Under the pieces are notes generated by a model that worked only from the letters and a program-made list of their open reading frames with translations, had not been told where the DNA came from and made no database searches. Of a stretch of 64,000 bases of DNA, positions 1 to 7,910 are shown piece after piece. A program made the position numbers and the translations under genes. The stretch spans positions 1,178,001-1,242,000 of the forward strand of contig CAVSUB010000013.1 in assembly GCA_963730995.1 (NCBI GenBank), written 5' to 3'. The first letter of the stretch is position 1. Each line of letters starts with the position of its first letter. This DNA is from CAVSUB01 sp963730995. Its GTDB lineage: Bacteria; Acidobacteriota; Vicinamibacteria; Vicinamibacterales; 2-12-FULL-66-21.

Positions 1-800
1 TCGACGCCCGCGAGCACGGCCCGACGCATCCCTTCCGGTGTGCTCGCGTGGGCGACGACTGGCCGCCCGCTGCTCCGGGCCGTGTCGACAATCAACTTGA
101 GCTCGTCCAGCGAGAACGTCGGCATTGTCGTGCCACGCGGCCCCCAGGAGTAGTCCGCGTACACCTTGATCCAGTCGGCGCCATGTCCGATCTGGTCGCG
201 CACGACGCGGATGAGGACGTCGCCGTCGGCCTCTTCAGCGCCCTGAGGCACGCGCCACTCGAGCGAATAGCCTTTCGGGGCATAGCTGCCGGTCGCCACG
301 ATTGCGCGCGTCGACACCAGCATTCTTGGCCCGGGCACGATCCCTTCGTTGACTGCCTGTTTGAGCTCCGCGTCCGCATAGCCCGCGCCCTCCGTGCCGA
401 GATCGCGGATGGTCGTGAAGCCGGCGAACAACGTGGCACGGAGATGGGCCACCGCTCGCGCCGTTCGCAGGCCGAGCGACTCCTTGAGCACTTGATCGTT
501 CCACGGCGTCTCGTCGTACGGATGCAACAGCACGTGCGAGTGCCCCTCGACCAGGCCGGGCAGCAGCGTCGCGCCAGGAAGATCGGTTACCGTCGCGCCG
601 GCCGCCGCCATCTCTGACGCGGGCCCCGCGGCTTCGATCCGGTCGCCCTTCACCCGAACGGCCCACCCTTCGTGCATGACCTCGCCATCGAAAACGCGGG
701 CGGGTTTCAACACGACGGACGCCGGTGGCGATGGGGGGCGGCTCACGCCGGTCGCCCCGGCCTGACCAAGCAGGAGCACGATTAGCAGTATCGGTCGCAT
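1..800 (-). CDS. Secreted amidohydrolase, N-terminal part (cut by window edge)
   Basis: The start codon is at 800 and the frame stays open to position 1, giving about 266 residues with the C-terminus outside the window. The first 20 or so residues (MRPILLIVLLLGQAGATG) form a signal peptide. The metal-binding strand GLVEGHSHVLL carries the HxH motif typical of the amidohydrolase superfamily (imidazolonepropionase-like or dipeptidase-like branch), preceded by the usual small beta-sandwich segment (VKGDRIEAAGP, then LPGATLLPG). TTIRDLGTEG and later VVAHAST also match this family. It is likely a periplasmic metal hydrolase; the substrate cannot be told. It is divergent from the S9 peptidase gene. 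The later metal ligands lie beyond the edge. Confidence 0.85.
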   Translation of the reverse strand, partial: MRPILLIVLLLGQAGATGVSRPPSPPASVVLKPARVFDGEVMHEGWAVRVKGDRIEAAGPASEMAAAGATVTDLPGATLLPGLVEGHSHVLLHPYDETPWNDQVLKESLGLRTARAVAHLRATLFAGFTTIRDLGTEGAGYADAELKQAVNEGIVPGPRMLVSTRAIVATGSYAPKGYSLEWRVPQGAEEADGDVLIRVVRDQIGHGADWIKVYADYSWGPRGTTMPTFSLDELKLIVDTARSSGRPVVAHASTPEGMRRAVLAGV

Positions 801-819
801 TCTGGGCCTCTGTGTCTTG

Positions 820-865
820 GCTGAAAACTGAAGCTGTGAGCTGATAGCTGACAGCTGATAGCTTC
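820..865. repeat. AGCTGA-type short repeat, divergent intergenic region
   Basis: Imperfect iterations of GCTGATAGCTGACAGCTGAT lie between the divergent amidohydrolase and S9 peptidase genes. The same sequence style recurs at 3502-3526, 29475-29557 and, in a variant form, 61557-61690. Confidence 0.6.
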
Positions 866-931
866 TCAGTCCCAGCTTAAGGCATGATCCGGACGTCAGA
901 TCCCTGACCTGTCGCAGCGAGGCACATCATA

Positions 932-3094
932 ATGAGACGGCATCTGATCGCGGTCGGGATTCTCGCGGTTGCCGGATGGACTGCCAACGGAGCCCGCTCG
1001 GTCACCGCGGCCGAGCGCCGGGCGATTACGGAGAAGGACCTCTTCGCCTTCGTATGGGTCGCCGATCCGCAAATCTCTCCTGACGGATCGCGCGTGGCCT
1101 TCGTGCGCGTCACAGCCGACGAGAAGAAGGATCAGTACGACACGGCCATCTGGATCGCACCTACCGATGGGAGCGAGCCCCCGCGCGCGTTCACCGGCGG
1201 CCAGCGGGACACGTCGCCGCGCTGGTCGCCCGACGGTCGACACCTCGTGTTCGCTCGTGCGCCCGAAAAGGACGGCCGGCCGCAGCCCACCCAGCTCTAT
1301 CTGATCTCGATGGGCGGCGGAGAGCCGCGAGCCGTGACAGACCTGCCGAAGGGGGCGGCAAATCCGGTCTGGTCGCCCGACGGGAAAACGATCGCCTTCT
1401 CGTCTTCGACCAGGCCCGACGAGCTCACGCCCAAACCAGTCGCGAAATCCGAAGAGACGCCGCACCAGAGCGACGTGCGAGTCATCACACAGGCCGCATA
1501 CCGCGCCAACGGTGTCGCAGGCTCGGGCTTCGTCGACAGCGATCGGCCGGGTCAAATCTGGACCGTCGCAGTGCCGGCGAGTGGTGCACCGCCCGCGGCC
1601 CCGAAGCGCCTGACGTCGGGTGAATTCAGTGCCAGCAACCATCGGTGGTCTACCGACGGAACCAGGATCTTCTTCGTCTCCGATCGCCGCCGTGAGTCGT
1701 ACTACTACGCGAACGACAGCGACCTCTACGAGGTCCCCAAGGATGGCGGGGAGCCATCGCGGATCGTCAGCATCGAGGGAACGATCGGCGCCTACGCCCA
1801 GTCATCGGACGGCAAGCGGCTCGCGTTCGTCGGCACCCTCCACGGCGAACCCGAACGCTCGTACAGCCAGGCCGATCTCTGGGTCGTCGATCTTCCCGGC
1901 GGCACGCCACGCAATCTGACCGCGACCTACGACTTCGACGTGAACGGCAGCGTCGGCGGCGACCAGCGTTCGCCGCGCGGCCAGATCCCTGCCGAACCAG
2001 TCTGGACGCCCGACGGACACAACATCATCGTCAAGGTCGGCGAGCAGGGGAACGCCAACCTGGTGCAAGTTGACGCCGCAAGCGGGCAGATGACGCCTCT
2101 GACCAAAGGCAACCAGGAGATCATGGGGTTCACGGCGGACGCCGGGGCGACGCGGCTCGCCGTTGTCCGTTCCACTGCCACGGTCATCGGCGATCTCGAA
2201 GTCGTCCCGACTTCGACCGGCAGCTCTCCCAGAAAGCTGACGACATTCAACGACGCGCTCTGCGACCAACTCAACATGCCGGAGCCGGAGGAGATCTGGT
2301 ACACGAGCTTCGACGGGAAGAAGATTCAAGGATGGATTCTCAAGCCACCGGGGTTCTCACCGTCGACCAAATACCCGCTGATACTGGAGATTCACGGCGG
2401 CCCGCACACCGCCTACGGGAACACGTTCACGCACGAATTCCAGTGGATGGCGGCGAAGGGCTACGTCGTCCTGTACACCAACCCGCGCGGCAGCTCGAAC
2501 TACGGACAGGAGTTCGGCAACAGCATCCAGTTCGCGTATCCGGGAGACGACTACAAGGACCTGATGGCAGGCGTCGATGACATCCTCAAGCGCGGCTACA
2601 TCGACGAATCGAGGATGGGGGTCACCGGCGGAAGCGGGGGCGGCCTGCTGACAAACTGGGTCGTGACTCAGACCACGAGGTTCAAGGCCGCGGTCAGCCA
2701 GCGCGACATTTCGGACTGGAGCAACTTCTGGTACACCGCCGACTTCACCCTCTTCACTCCGACCTGGTTCCACAAGGCGCCGTTCGAGGACCCGGCGGAG
2801 TTTGCGAAACGATCGCCCATCACGTACGTCGATCGGATTCAGACGCCGCTGATGTTCATCCTGGGCGACGAGGACTATCGCACGCCGCCAGGAGCCGGCG
2901 GTGAAGATCTATTTCGCGCGCTGAAGTACCTGAAGCGACAGACAGTGATGGTGCGCTTCCCTGGCGAGAACCACGAGCTCTCCCGCTCGGGGAAACCCTG
3001 GCACCGCGTCGAGCGCCTCGAGCACATCGTCGGCTGGTTCGACAAGTGGCTGGGGGAGAAACAGTCAGGATCCGGGATCGGGGATCGGCCGTGA
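932..3094 (+). CDS. S9 family prolyl oligopeptidase / acylaminoacyl-peptidase, secreted
   Basis: A 720-residue serine peptidase. An N-terminal signal peptide (to about residue 27) is followed by WD40-like beta-propeller repeats (SPDGSRVAF, SPDGRHLVF, SPDGKTIAF) and a C-terminal alpha/beta-hydrolase domain from about residue 440. The nucleophile motif reads GVTGGSGGG (Ser near 568), where the family usually has GxSYGG. The Asp (LGDEDYRTP, near 646) and His (GENHEL, near 681) of the triad are present. It probably trims peptides in the periplasm. Length and domain order are normal for dipeptidyl/acylaminoacyl peptidases. Confidence 0.93.
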   Translation: MRRHLIAVGILAVAGWTANGARSVTAAERRAITEKDLFAFVWVADPQISPDGSRVAFVRVTADEKKDQYDTAIWIAPTDGSEPPRAFTGGQRDTSPRWSPDGRHLVFARAPEKDGRPQPTQLYLISMGGGEPRAVTDLPKGAANPVWSPDGKTIAFSSSTRPDELTPKPVAKSEETPHQSDVRVITQAAYRANGVAGSGFVDSDRPGQIWTVAVPASGAPPAAPKRLTSGEFSASNHRWSTDGTRIFFVSDRRRESYYYANDSDLYEVPKDGGEPSRIVSIEGTIGAYAQSSDGKRLAFVGTLHGEPERSYSQADLWVVDLPGGTPRNLTATYDFDVNGSVGGDQRSPRGQIPAEPVWTPDGHNIIVKVGEQGNANLVQVDAASGQMTPLTKGNQEIMGFTADAGATRLAVVRSTATVIGDLEVVPTSTGSSPRKLTTFNDALCDQLNMPEPEEIWYTSFDGKKIQGWILKPPGFSPSTKYPLILEIHGGPHTAYGNTFTHEFQWMAAKGYVVLYTNPRGSSNYGQEFGNSIQFAYPGDDYKDLMAGVDDILKRGYIDESRMGVTGGSGGGLLTNWVVTQTTRFKAAVSQRDISDWSNFWYTADFTLFTPTWFHKAPFEDPAEFAKRSPITYVDRIQTPLMFILGDEDYRTPPGAGGEDLFRALKYLKRQTVMVRFPGENHELSRSGKPWHRVERLEHIVGWFDKWLGEKQSGSGIGDRP

Positions 3095-3191
3095 TCGAGT
3101 CGGGATCAGGGATCCGTGGTCAGGGATCCGGAAAAACCTCGGAACTCGACCGACGGTTTCGGATCTCTGATCCCTGATCCCGACTCGATCA
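3092..3191. repeat. Long inverted repeat built of GATCC/GGGATCAG units
   Basis: A 23-bp arm at 3092-3114 (ending GGGATCAGGGATC) has a perfect reverse complement at 3169-3191. The sequence before and between the arms is itself made of GGGATC/GGATCC iterations. It sits between the convergent ends of the S9 peptidase gene and the small gene at 3200, so it could act as a bidirectional terminator-like hairpin. There is no T-tract. Confidence 0.7.
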
Positions 3192-3199
3192 TACACACC

Positions 3200-3487
3200 C
3201 TATTTGAACGCCAGGCGCGCTCGCTCCGCCTGCAGCTCGTGCAGCAGGCGCATGATGTTGTAAGCCGTCAGCTCCACGAGGGTCCGCGTGGCTTCGGCGT
3301 GTTGTTGGTCGCTCAGCATAGGCTCGAGCTGTTTCATCGCCGCCACGAGCCGCTGCTCCTGACCGGCAAGCTCCTGCTTCGTCACGACGCCGTCCGCGAG
3401 TGCGCTCGTGAACGACTCGAGCTTCGAGACCTGTTCCTGAATCAGAGGAACATCAGACTTCTCGTCGAACCAGCTTGTGCGCGGCAT
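3200..3487 (-). CDS. Small helical protein of unknown function
   Basis: A 95-residue, charged, mostly helical protein with no signal peptide (MPRTSWFDEKSD at the start, ERARLAFK at the end). I chose the ATG at 3487 because AAAGGA lies six bases upstream; a TTG two codons earlier is also possible. It is the last gene of the minus-strand string running from the VWA lipoprotein, 44 bases after the AAA ATPase with a short AGCTGA repeat between. Family not recognised. It could be an accessory of the AAA ATPase. Confidence 0.65.
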   Translation of the reverse strand: MPRTSWFDEKSDVPLIQEQVSKLESFTSALADGVVTKQELAGQEQRLVAAMKQLEPMLSDQQHAEATRTLVELTAYNIMRLLHELQAERARLAFK

Positions 3488-3501
3488 ATCCAATCCTTTC
3501 G

Positions 3502-3526
3502 GCTCTCAGCTGAGAGCTGAGAGCTA
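3502..3526. repeat. Short AGCTGAGAGCT palindromic repeat
   Basis: CTCTCAGCTGAGAGCTGAGAG forms a self-complementary block between the AAA ATPase gene and the small gene at 3200-3487. Confidence 0.55.
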
Positions 3527-3531
3527 ACTAC

Positions 3532-5313
3532 CTACATCTCCTCGACCATCTGCTTGATCGCCGTCAACCGGGCCTGCAGCTTGCCGCGCCCGCCTTCGGC
3601 TTCCATCTTTGCGACAATCGCCTCCGGGAGGAACTGGCGATCGGTACACTCGAGCATCGCGGCCGTCTCCTGCAGTTCGCGCTCGAGCCCCTGCGTCGAC
3701 GGCATGAACTGCGCGATGACTTCCGCCAGTGCCTCCTTCGTAATCCGGTCGCGACCCGCCAGGAGTGAGATCCGCCAGGCGCGGCCCACCATGCCTTCGA
3801 TGTCAGCCCCGGACAGATGACCCTTCTGGGGGATAGCCGGCACATCCTCGGCGGCCACGGTGGATCCGAGCTTCTTCGCCATGATCACGAACATCTGCCG
3901 TATCTCGGCCTCGTCGGTCGGGTAGAAGAGCGGAATGTGTACCTCGGCGCGACCCTGGCGTTTCAAGTCGATCGGCAGCAGGTCGGGACGTGCGGTCAGG
4001 AGCATCCAGATGATCTGGCCTCTGTAGCGGGTGTCGCCCATCTGCGATGCGATCATGCCGAAGACGCGGCTCGACGTGCCGGAATCACCATCCTGCTCAC
4101 GGCTCCCAAGAGCCGCATCCGCCTCGTCTACGACGACAACCACCGGCCCCATGGCGCGCAACACCGCGAGGACACGCTCGAGATTTCCCTCGGTCTCGCC
4201 GACGTACTTCGAGCGGAAGTTCTTGAGCATCAGGCACGGAACGCCTATCTCGCCGCTGACGCACTGAGCCAGGAACGACTTGCCGGTGCCGACGGGACCG
4301 CACAGCAGGTAGCCCATGGGCAGCGTGTCGAGCGCGCCGCGTTTCAGCAGCGCCGCGTCCTCTCGAAGCCGCGCTTTCGCCGCGTCATGGCCTACGACGG
4401 TGTCGAGCGTCCACTTCGGCTCGATGAATTCCAGAAGGCCGCGACACTGCCGCTCCAACAGACGTTTCTTGAGCGATCGAAATACCGTGGCATCGAGACG
4501 CTTCCCCGATTCCCGCGCTGACTGGACCAGGACGTTGAGGTCCGTGATCGAAATCCCCGCCGTGAGCTTCCCCAGCTCCCCTGCGGTGTAGTCGGAGATC
4601 GTCGACAGCGTCGACCCGCCACACGATTCGACGAACAGCCGGCGTTCCTCTTCGGCCGGCAGCGGCACCTCTACGGTGGCGACGTGCGGATTGCCAGTCA
4701 GCCGATCGCTGAGGTCAGAGAGGCGCTCGTCCATCAGCACGAACGCCATGTTCAACCGCTTCACGTGCGGACTCATCGCCCAATTCAGCATCGTCACGAG
4801 CTGCGAGGACGTCTGCAGGCTCGCGCGGCCCGGCTCGCCCGCCGGAAAGAGATACGACGCCTGGTCGATCATTACCGCGACGCTGAGGCGATCCTCCTCT
4901 TTCGACATGATGTTCGCGCGGACGAAGCGGTCCAGCGTCGCGAACGTCGCGGCCGGCTCTTTCGAGAGCGCGCTCAGATCGCCAACCCTCCGGTTCGCCA
5001 GCGCGACCATCTCCTTCAATCGCGCTTCGTCACGGCCTGCGAACACGCGAAGCCCGCGGCCCAGGTCGTAGTGCAGCACGAGCGACCATCGGCCGAAGAG
5101 CTGCTCGGCGAGGAACTCCGCGAGAACACCGTAGCGTTCGGCCTTTGCGTCCATCCGAAACAGGTCGTACGTGTTGCCGTGGAGCACGAAGGCCGCAGTA
5201 GTGCCCGAGAAATAGAGATCGGCGAGCTGGTGCGCCCAGGCCGGGACCCATTCCGGAAAGTCGGCGGGGCGACGCGGTTCCTGAATCTCAGGCGTGGTCA
5301 CGCAGCGCTCCAC
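3532..5313 (-). CDS. Classic AAA ATPase with degenerate N-terminal AAA-like half
   Basis: 593 residues. The C-terminal half is a classic AAA module: Walker A GPVGTGKS near residue 340, pore-region segment KYVGETEGNLERV, Walker B VVVVDEADA near 395, and a second-region-of-homology segment LTARPDLLPIDLKRQGR with its arginines. The N-terminal 300 residues look like an ATPase fold without a P-loop (VLHGNTYDLF at the expected place). Starts are GTG at 5313 or GTG at 5301; both overlap the end of the upstream gene, implying translational coupling. It is cytoplasmic. Because it is in one string with PspA, an ESCRT-III relative, a Vps4-like remodelling role is an attractive but untested inference. 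Confidence 0.85.
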   Translation of the reverse strand: MERCVTTPEIQEPRRPADFPEWVPAWAHQLADLYFSGTTAAFVLHGNTYDLFRMDAKAERYGVLAEFLAEQLFGRWSLVLHYDLGRGLRVFAGRDEARLKEMVALANRRVGDLSALSKEPAATFATLDRFVRANIMSKEEDRLSVAVMIDQASYLFPAGEPGRASLQTSSQLVTMLNWAMSPHVKRLNMAFVLMDERLSDLSDRLTGNPHVATVEVPLPAEEERRLFVESCGGSTLSTISDYTAGELGKLTAGISITDLNVLVQSARESGKRLDATVFRSLKKRLLERQCRGLLEFIEPKWTLDTVVGHDAAKARLREDAALLKRGALDTLPMGYLLCGPVGTGKSFLAQCVSGEIGVPCLMLKNFRSKYVGETEGNLERVLAVLRAMGPVVVVVDEADAALGSREQDGDSGTSSRVFGMIASQMGDTRYRGQIIWMLLTARPDLLPIDLKRQGRAEVHIPLFYPTDEAEIRQMFVIMAKKLGSTVAAEDVPAIPQKGHLSGADIEGMVGRAWRISLLAGRDRITKEALAEVIAQFMPSTQGLERELQETAAMLECTDRQFLPEAIVAKMEAEGGRGKLQARLTAIKQMVEEM

Positions 5314-6160
5314 GAAGATCTGTTTCCATGATGGGCGGCGGCTCTTCGAGCTGGTCGGCGAGTCCCGTCAGGTGCTGCAGTTCGCTGACGGCCTTTTCCG
5401 TCTGCCGCATGCTCTCCGCGGCCGAATCGACCTGGCTGCTGAGGAAATCGGGATCCTGCCGGTTGACGGCCATCTCCGCGAGCGTCTGAATCTTGCCCTC
5501 GATTCGATCCAACTCGATGGACACGAAGTCCGCGTTCTTCTTGGCTCGCCCGAAGTTGTCGAGCCTCAGCACCGCCATGGCAATGCTGTCCTGGAGCGAG
5601 CGGATGACGCGCTCGTCGCCTCCGGCCTGCGCCTTCTCGAAGCTGGCGCGCAGGTCTGTGAGGCGCGCGTTGATCTCGGCCTCGTTCATCGTCTGGAGAA
5701 ACCGGTCGAGAGCGGTCTTGGAGACGAGCAGACGCAGGAACAGCCACAGGAGCCGATCGAGGCCCGGAGTACGCATCTCCTCGCCGACCGACGTGCGGTC
5801 CGTGGACGCGCCTCGCACACCAGCGGCAATGGTGCGCATCTCAACGCACCGCGCATGCAGACGCTCGAATCGCTTCCGCGCGTCGAGCGGAAGTCCGGAG
5901 AGCATCTCGAAGAGCGAGGGCGGGGCTGCGGCCTCCGGCTGTCCGGTCAGAGGCGCGCTCTGGGCCGCGTGCACCTTGGCGTCGATCGCGGCGCGGAATC
6001 GTGGAATCGAGACGAGGCCCGTCAGGTACGCGAGCTCACCCGCCACGACGAGCGGCAGGAGGATGGGCCCGAGCGGCGTCAGGGCCACCGCCATCGCGCT
6101 ACCTCCGAAGGCGAGGAGGTTCCACCGGAAAAAGAACGCTTCGCGGACGTAGTCCGTCAT
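5288..6160 (-). CDS. Membrane-anchored coiled-coil protein of unknown function
   Basis: Starts at MTDYVREAFFF (ATG 6160, with GAGAGG five bases upstream). A TTG at 6214 that overlaps the ABC ATPase stop codon would add 18 Pro-rich residues. After the start come two hydrophobic segments (AFGGSAMAVALTPLGPI and LLPLVVAGELAYLTGL), then about 220 residues of soluble, largely helical sequence with heptad-like stretches. It is likely an inner-membrane protein with a cytoplasmic helical tail. It sits between the ABC ATPase and the AAA ATPase and overlaps the latter, so it may tether the AAA ATPase to the membrane (inference). Family not recognised. Confidence 0.8.
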   Translation of the reverse strand: MTDYVREAFFFRWNLLAFGGSAMAVALTPLGPILLPLVVAGELAYLTGLVSIPRFRAAIDAKVHAAQSAPLTGQPEAAAPPSLFEMLSGLPLDARKRFERLHARCVEMRTIAAGVRGASTDRTSVGEEMRTPGLDRLLWLFLRLLVSKTALDRFLQTMNEAEINARLTDLRASFEKAQAGGDERVIRSLQDSIAMAVLRLDNFGRAKKNADFVSIELDRIEGKIQTLAEMAVNRQDPDFLSSQVDSAAESMRQTEKAVSELQHLTGLADQLEEPPPIMETDLRGALRDHA

Positions 6161-6210
6161 GCCCGCCTCTCGGGGCGCGCGTGGCGGCTGTGTCGAAGGC
6201 TGCGGTTCGC

Positions 6211-7092
6211 TCAATCGTCCCCCGCCCGTGTCGAGGCTTCGAGCTTGTCGATGGTGTCACGAATGTCGAAGCAGCGCTCGACGAACTCGGGCTCACGCTG
6301 CATCTCCTTCGGCGGAAGGTGCGGCGCGGGCAGAGCCATCTCCCTCAGGATCGTCCCGGGCGCGGAGGAGAAGACGTAGACGCGGTCGCCCAGATAAACT
6401 GCCTCCTCGATGGAGTGGGTGACGAAGAATACCGTCGCCTGCGCCTCACGCCAGAGATCCACGAGCAGCGCCTGCATGTTCAGGCGTGTTGTCGGATCGA
6501 GCGCGCCGAACGGCTCGTCCATCAGGATGATCCTCGGCGACAGAATCAAGGTGCGCGCAATCGCCACGCGCTGGCGCATCCCGCCTGACAGCTGGCTCGG
6601 GTACTTCTGAGCGTCGCGATCGACGTTGAGGCCGACTTTGGCGATCCACTCGCGGGCGCGCTCCCGGCGTTCGGCCGCCGGCACGCCGCGGCACTCCAGA
6701 CCGAACGCGACGTTGTCCTCAACCGTGCGGTTGTCGAAGGACGTGTAGTCCTGAAACACCATGCTGCGATCCGACCCCGGCTCCTCGACGGGCTTCGAGA
6801 TAACGAGGACCGATCCTTCCGTCGCGGGATGATGCGGCCGGAGACCTGCGATCAATCGCAGGACGGTGGACTTGCCGCATCCTGAAGGGCCGAGGATCGC
6901 GATGAACTCTCCCTTGTTGGGAAGGTCTGGCACGGAGAACGTCACGTTCCGGATGACGGTCAGGCTGCCAAACCGCTTCGTGACATTGCGGAACTCCACG
7001 ACGGGCGGAGGCGTTGCGTCAGCGGCCGGGGCCGGGCCCGGGGCCGTCAACGGTGCGGTGGATGCGGAGATTGCGGGACGCTCCGTTGTCAC
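6211..7092 (-). CDS. ABC transporter ATP-binding protein, nitrate/taurine (NitT/TauT) type
   Basis: 293 residues starting at a GTG (VTTERPAIS) that overlaps the permease stop codon (GTGA). It has Walker A GPSGCGKST, Q-loop VFQDYTSFDN, signature LSGGMRQR, Walker B IILMDEP, D-loop FGALDP and switch His THSIEEA. Sequence features fit the SsuB/TauB/NrtD family that energises uptake of small anions. It carries an unusual proline/alanine-rich leader of about 30 residues. It is coupled to the permease upstream and the membrane coiled-coil protein downstream. The longer open frame beginning at 7806 only reads antisense-like sequence over the permease and is not the start. Confidence 0.93.
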   Translation of the reverse strand: MTTERPAISASTAPLTAPGPAPAADATPPPVVEFRNVTKRFGSLTVIRNVTFSVPDLPNKGEFIAILGPSGCGKSTVLRLIAGLRPHHPATEGSVLVISKPVEEPGSDRSMVFQDYTSFDNRTVEDNVAFGLECRGVPAAERRERAREWIAKVGLNVDRDAQKYPSQLSGGMRQRVAIARTLILSPRIILMDEPFGALDPTTRLNMQALLVDLWREAQATVFFVTHSIEEAVYLGDRVYVFSSAPGTILREMALPAPHLPPKEMQREPEFVERCFDIRDTIDKLEASTRAGDD

Positions 7093-7910
7093 GATTCGAC
7101 CGTGCGATAGGGGAACAGCCCGCGCTGGAACCAGAGGAGCAGCCGGTCGATTCCATAGGCCAGCAGGCTGACGATGATCAGGATCAGGATGACGTGCTGC
7201 GGAATGGACCGCCGCTGGCTGTCCATCAGCAGTTTGCCCAGCCCGTGCTCGGCGTTCACGACTTCCGCCAGCATGATGTAGCCGAACGCGAGACCGAAGA
7301 GATGACGCAGGCCGTTGTAGATTTCCGGCAGCGCCAACGGCACGAGCACCTTGCCGACGATCTGCAGCTCCGAAGCGCCCAACGTCTGCGCGGTCTCGAC
7401 ATAGCGATCCGGAACACCCGCAACCGCCGAGACCGTATCGGAAAAGATGAACGGCACGCAGGCGATGAAGATGAACACTACCTTCTGCGTCTCGTCGATC
7501 CCGAACCACATCATCGTGAGCGGAATCAGCGCCGCCATCGGCACGTTCCTGCCGAAGAGCACGAACGGTGCGCTCCCCGCTTCGAACAACCGCCAGCTCG
7601 CCGCGACTACCCCCGCGGGGACTCCGACGACGATGGCGAGGCCGAATCCGATGAGCACGCGCTGGAGCGAAGCGGCAATGCTCTGCACGAGCGCGCGCTC
7701 GTTCAAGAGCGATGAAAAGCTGCGGATCACTTCGCCCGGGCTCGGCAGCACGGCTGGGGAGATGATTCGCTCTTCTGCCACTGCGCCTGACGTGACGAAC
7801 CACCACAACAGCAGCACAATCCCCATCGTCGCTACGCCCGCCAGAGCGCGGATGGGCTGCGGCGCTTCGTGCCGCAGCTCCATCAACGATTGGAACGACG
7901 CGCGTGCCAT
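7089..7910 (-). CDS. ABC transporter permease, NitT/TauT (SsuC) type
   Basis: 273 residues from the ATG at 7910, which shares a base with the stop of the upstream gene (TGATG). It has six or so transmembrane segments. The EAA-loop region reads ETAQTLGASELQIVGKVLVPLALPEI (quoted in part: QTLGASELQ, VLVPLALPE), as expected for binding-protein-dependent permeases of the nitrate/sulfonate/taurine family. It partners the ATPase at 6211-7092 and the OmpA-fused binding protein at 7910-9640. Confidence 0.93.
   Translation of the reverse strand: MARASFQSLMELRHEAPQPIRALAGVATMGIVLLLWWFVTSGAVAEERIISPAVLPSPGEVIRSFSSLLNERALVQSIAASLQRVLIGFGLAIVVGVPAGVVAASWRLFEAGSAPFVLFGRNVPMAALIPLTMMWFGIDETQKVVFIFIACVPFIFSDTVSAVAGVPDRYVETAQTLGASELQIVGKVLVPLALPEIYNGLRHLFGLAFGYIMLAEVVNAEHGLGKLLMDSQRRSIPQHVILILIIVSLLAYGIDRLLLWFQRGLFPYRTVES

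Noticed and set aside
6211..7806. 531-residue start for the ABC ATPase
   Set aside because: The first 240 codons overlap the permease and are arginine-rich; the GTG at 7092 with GTGA coupling gives a normal ATPase.
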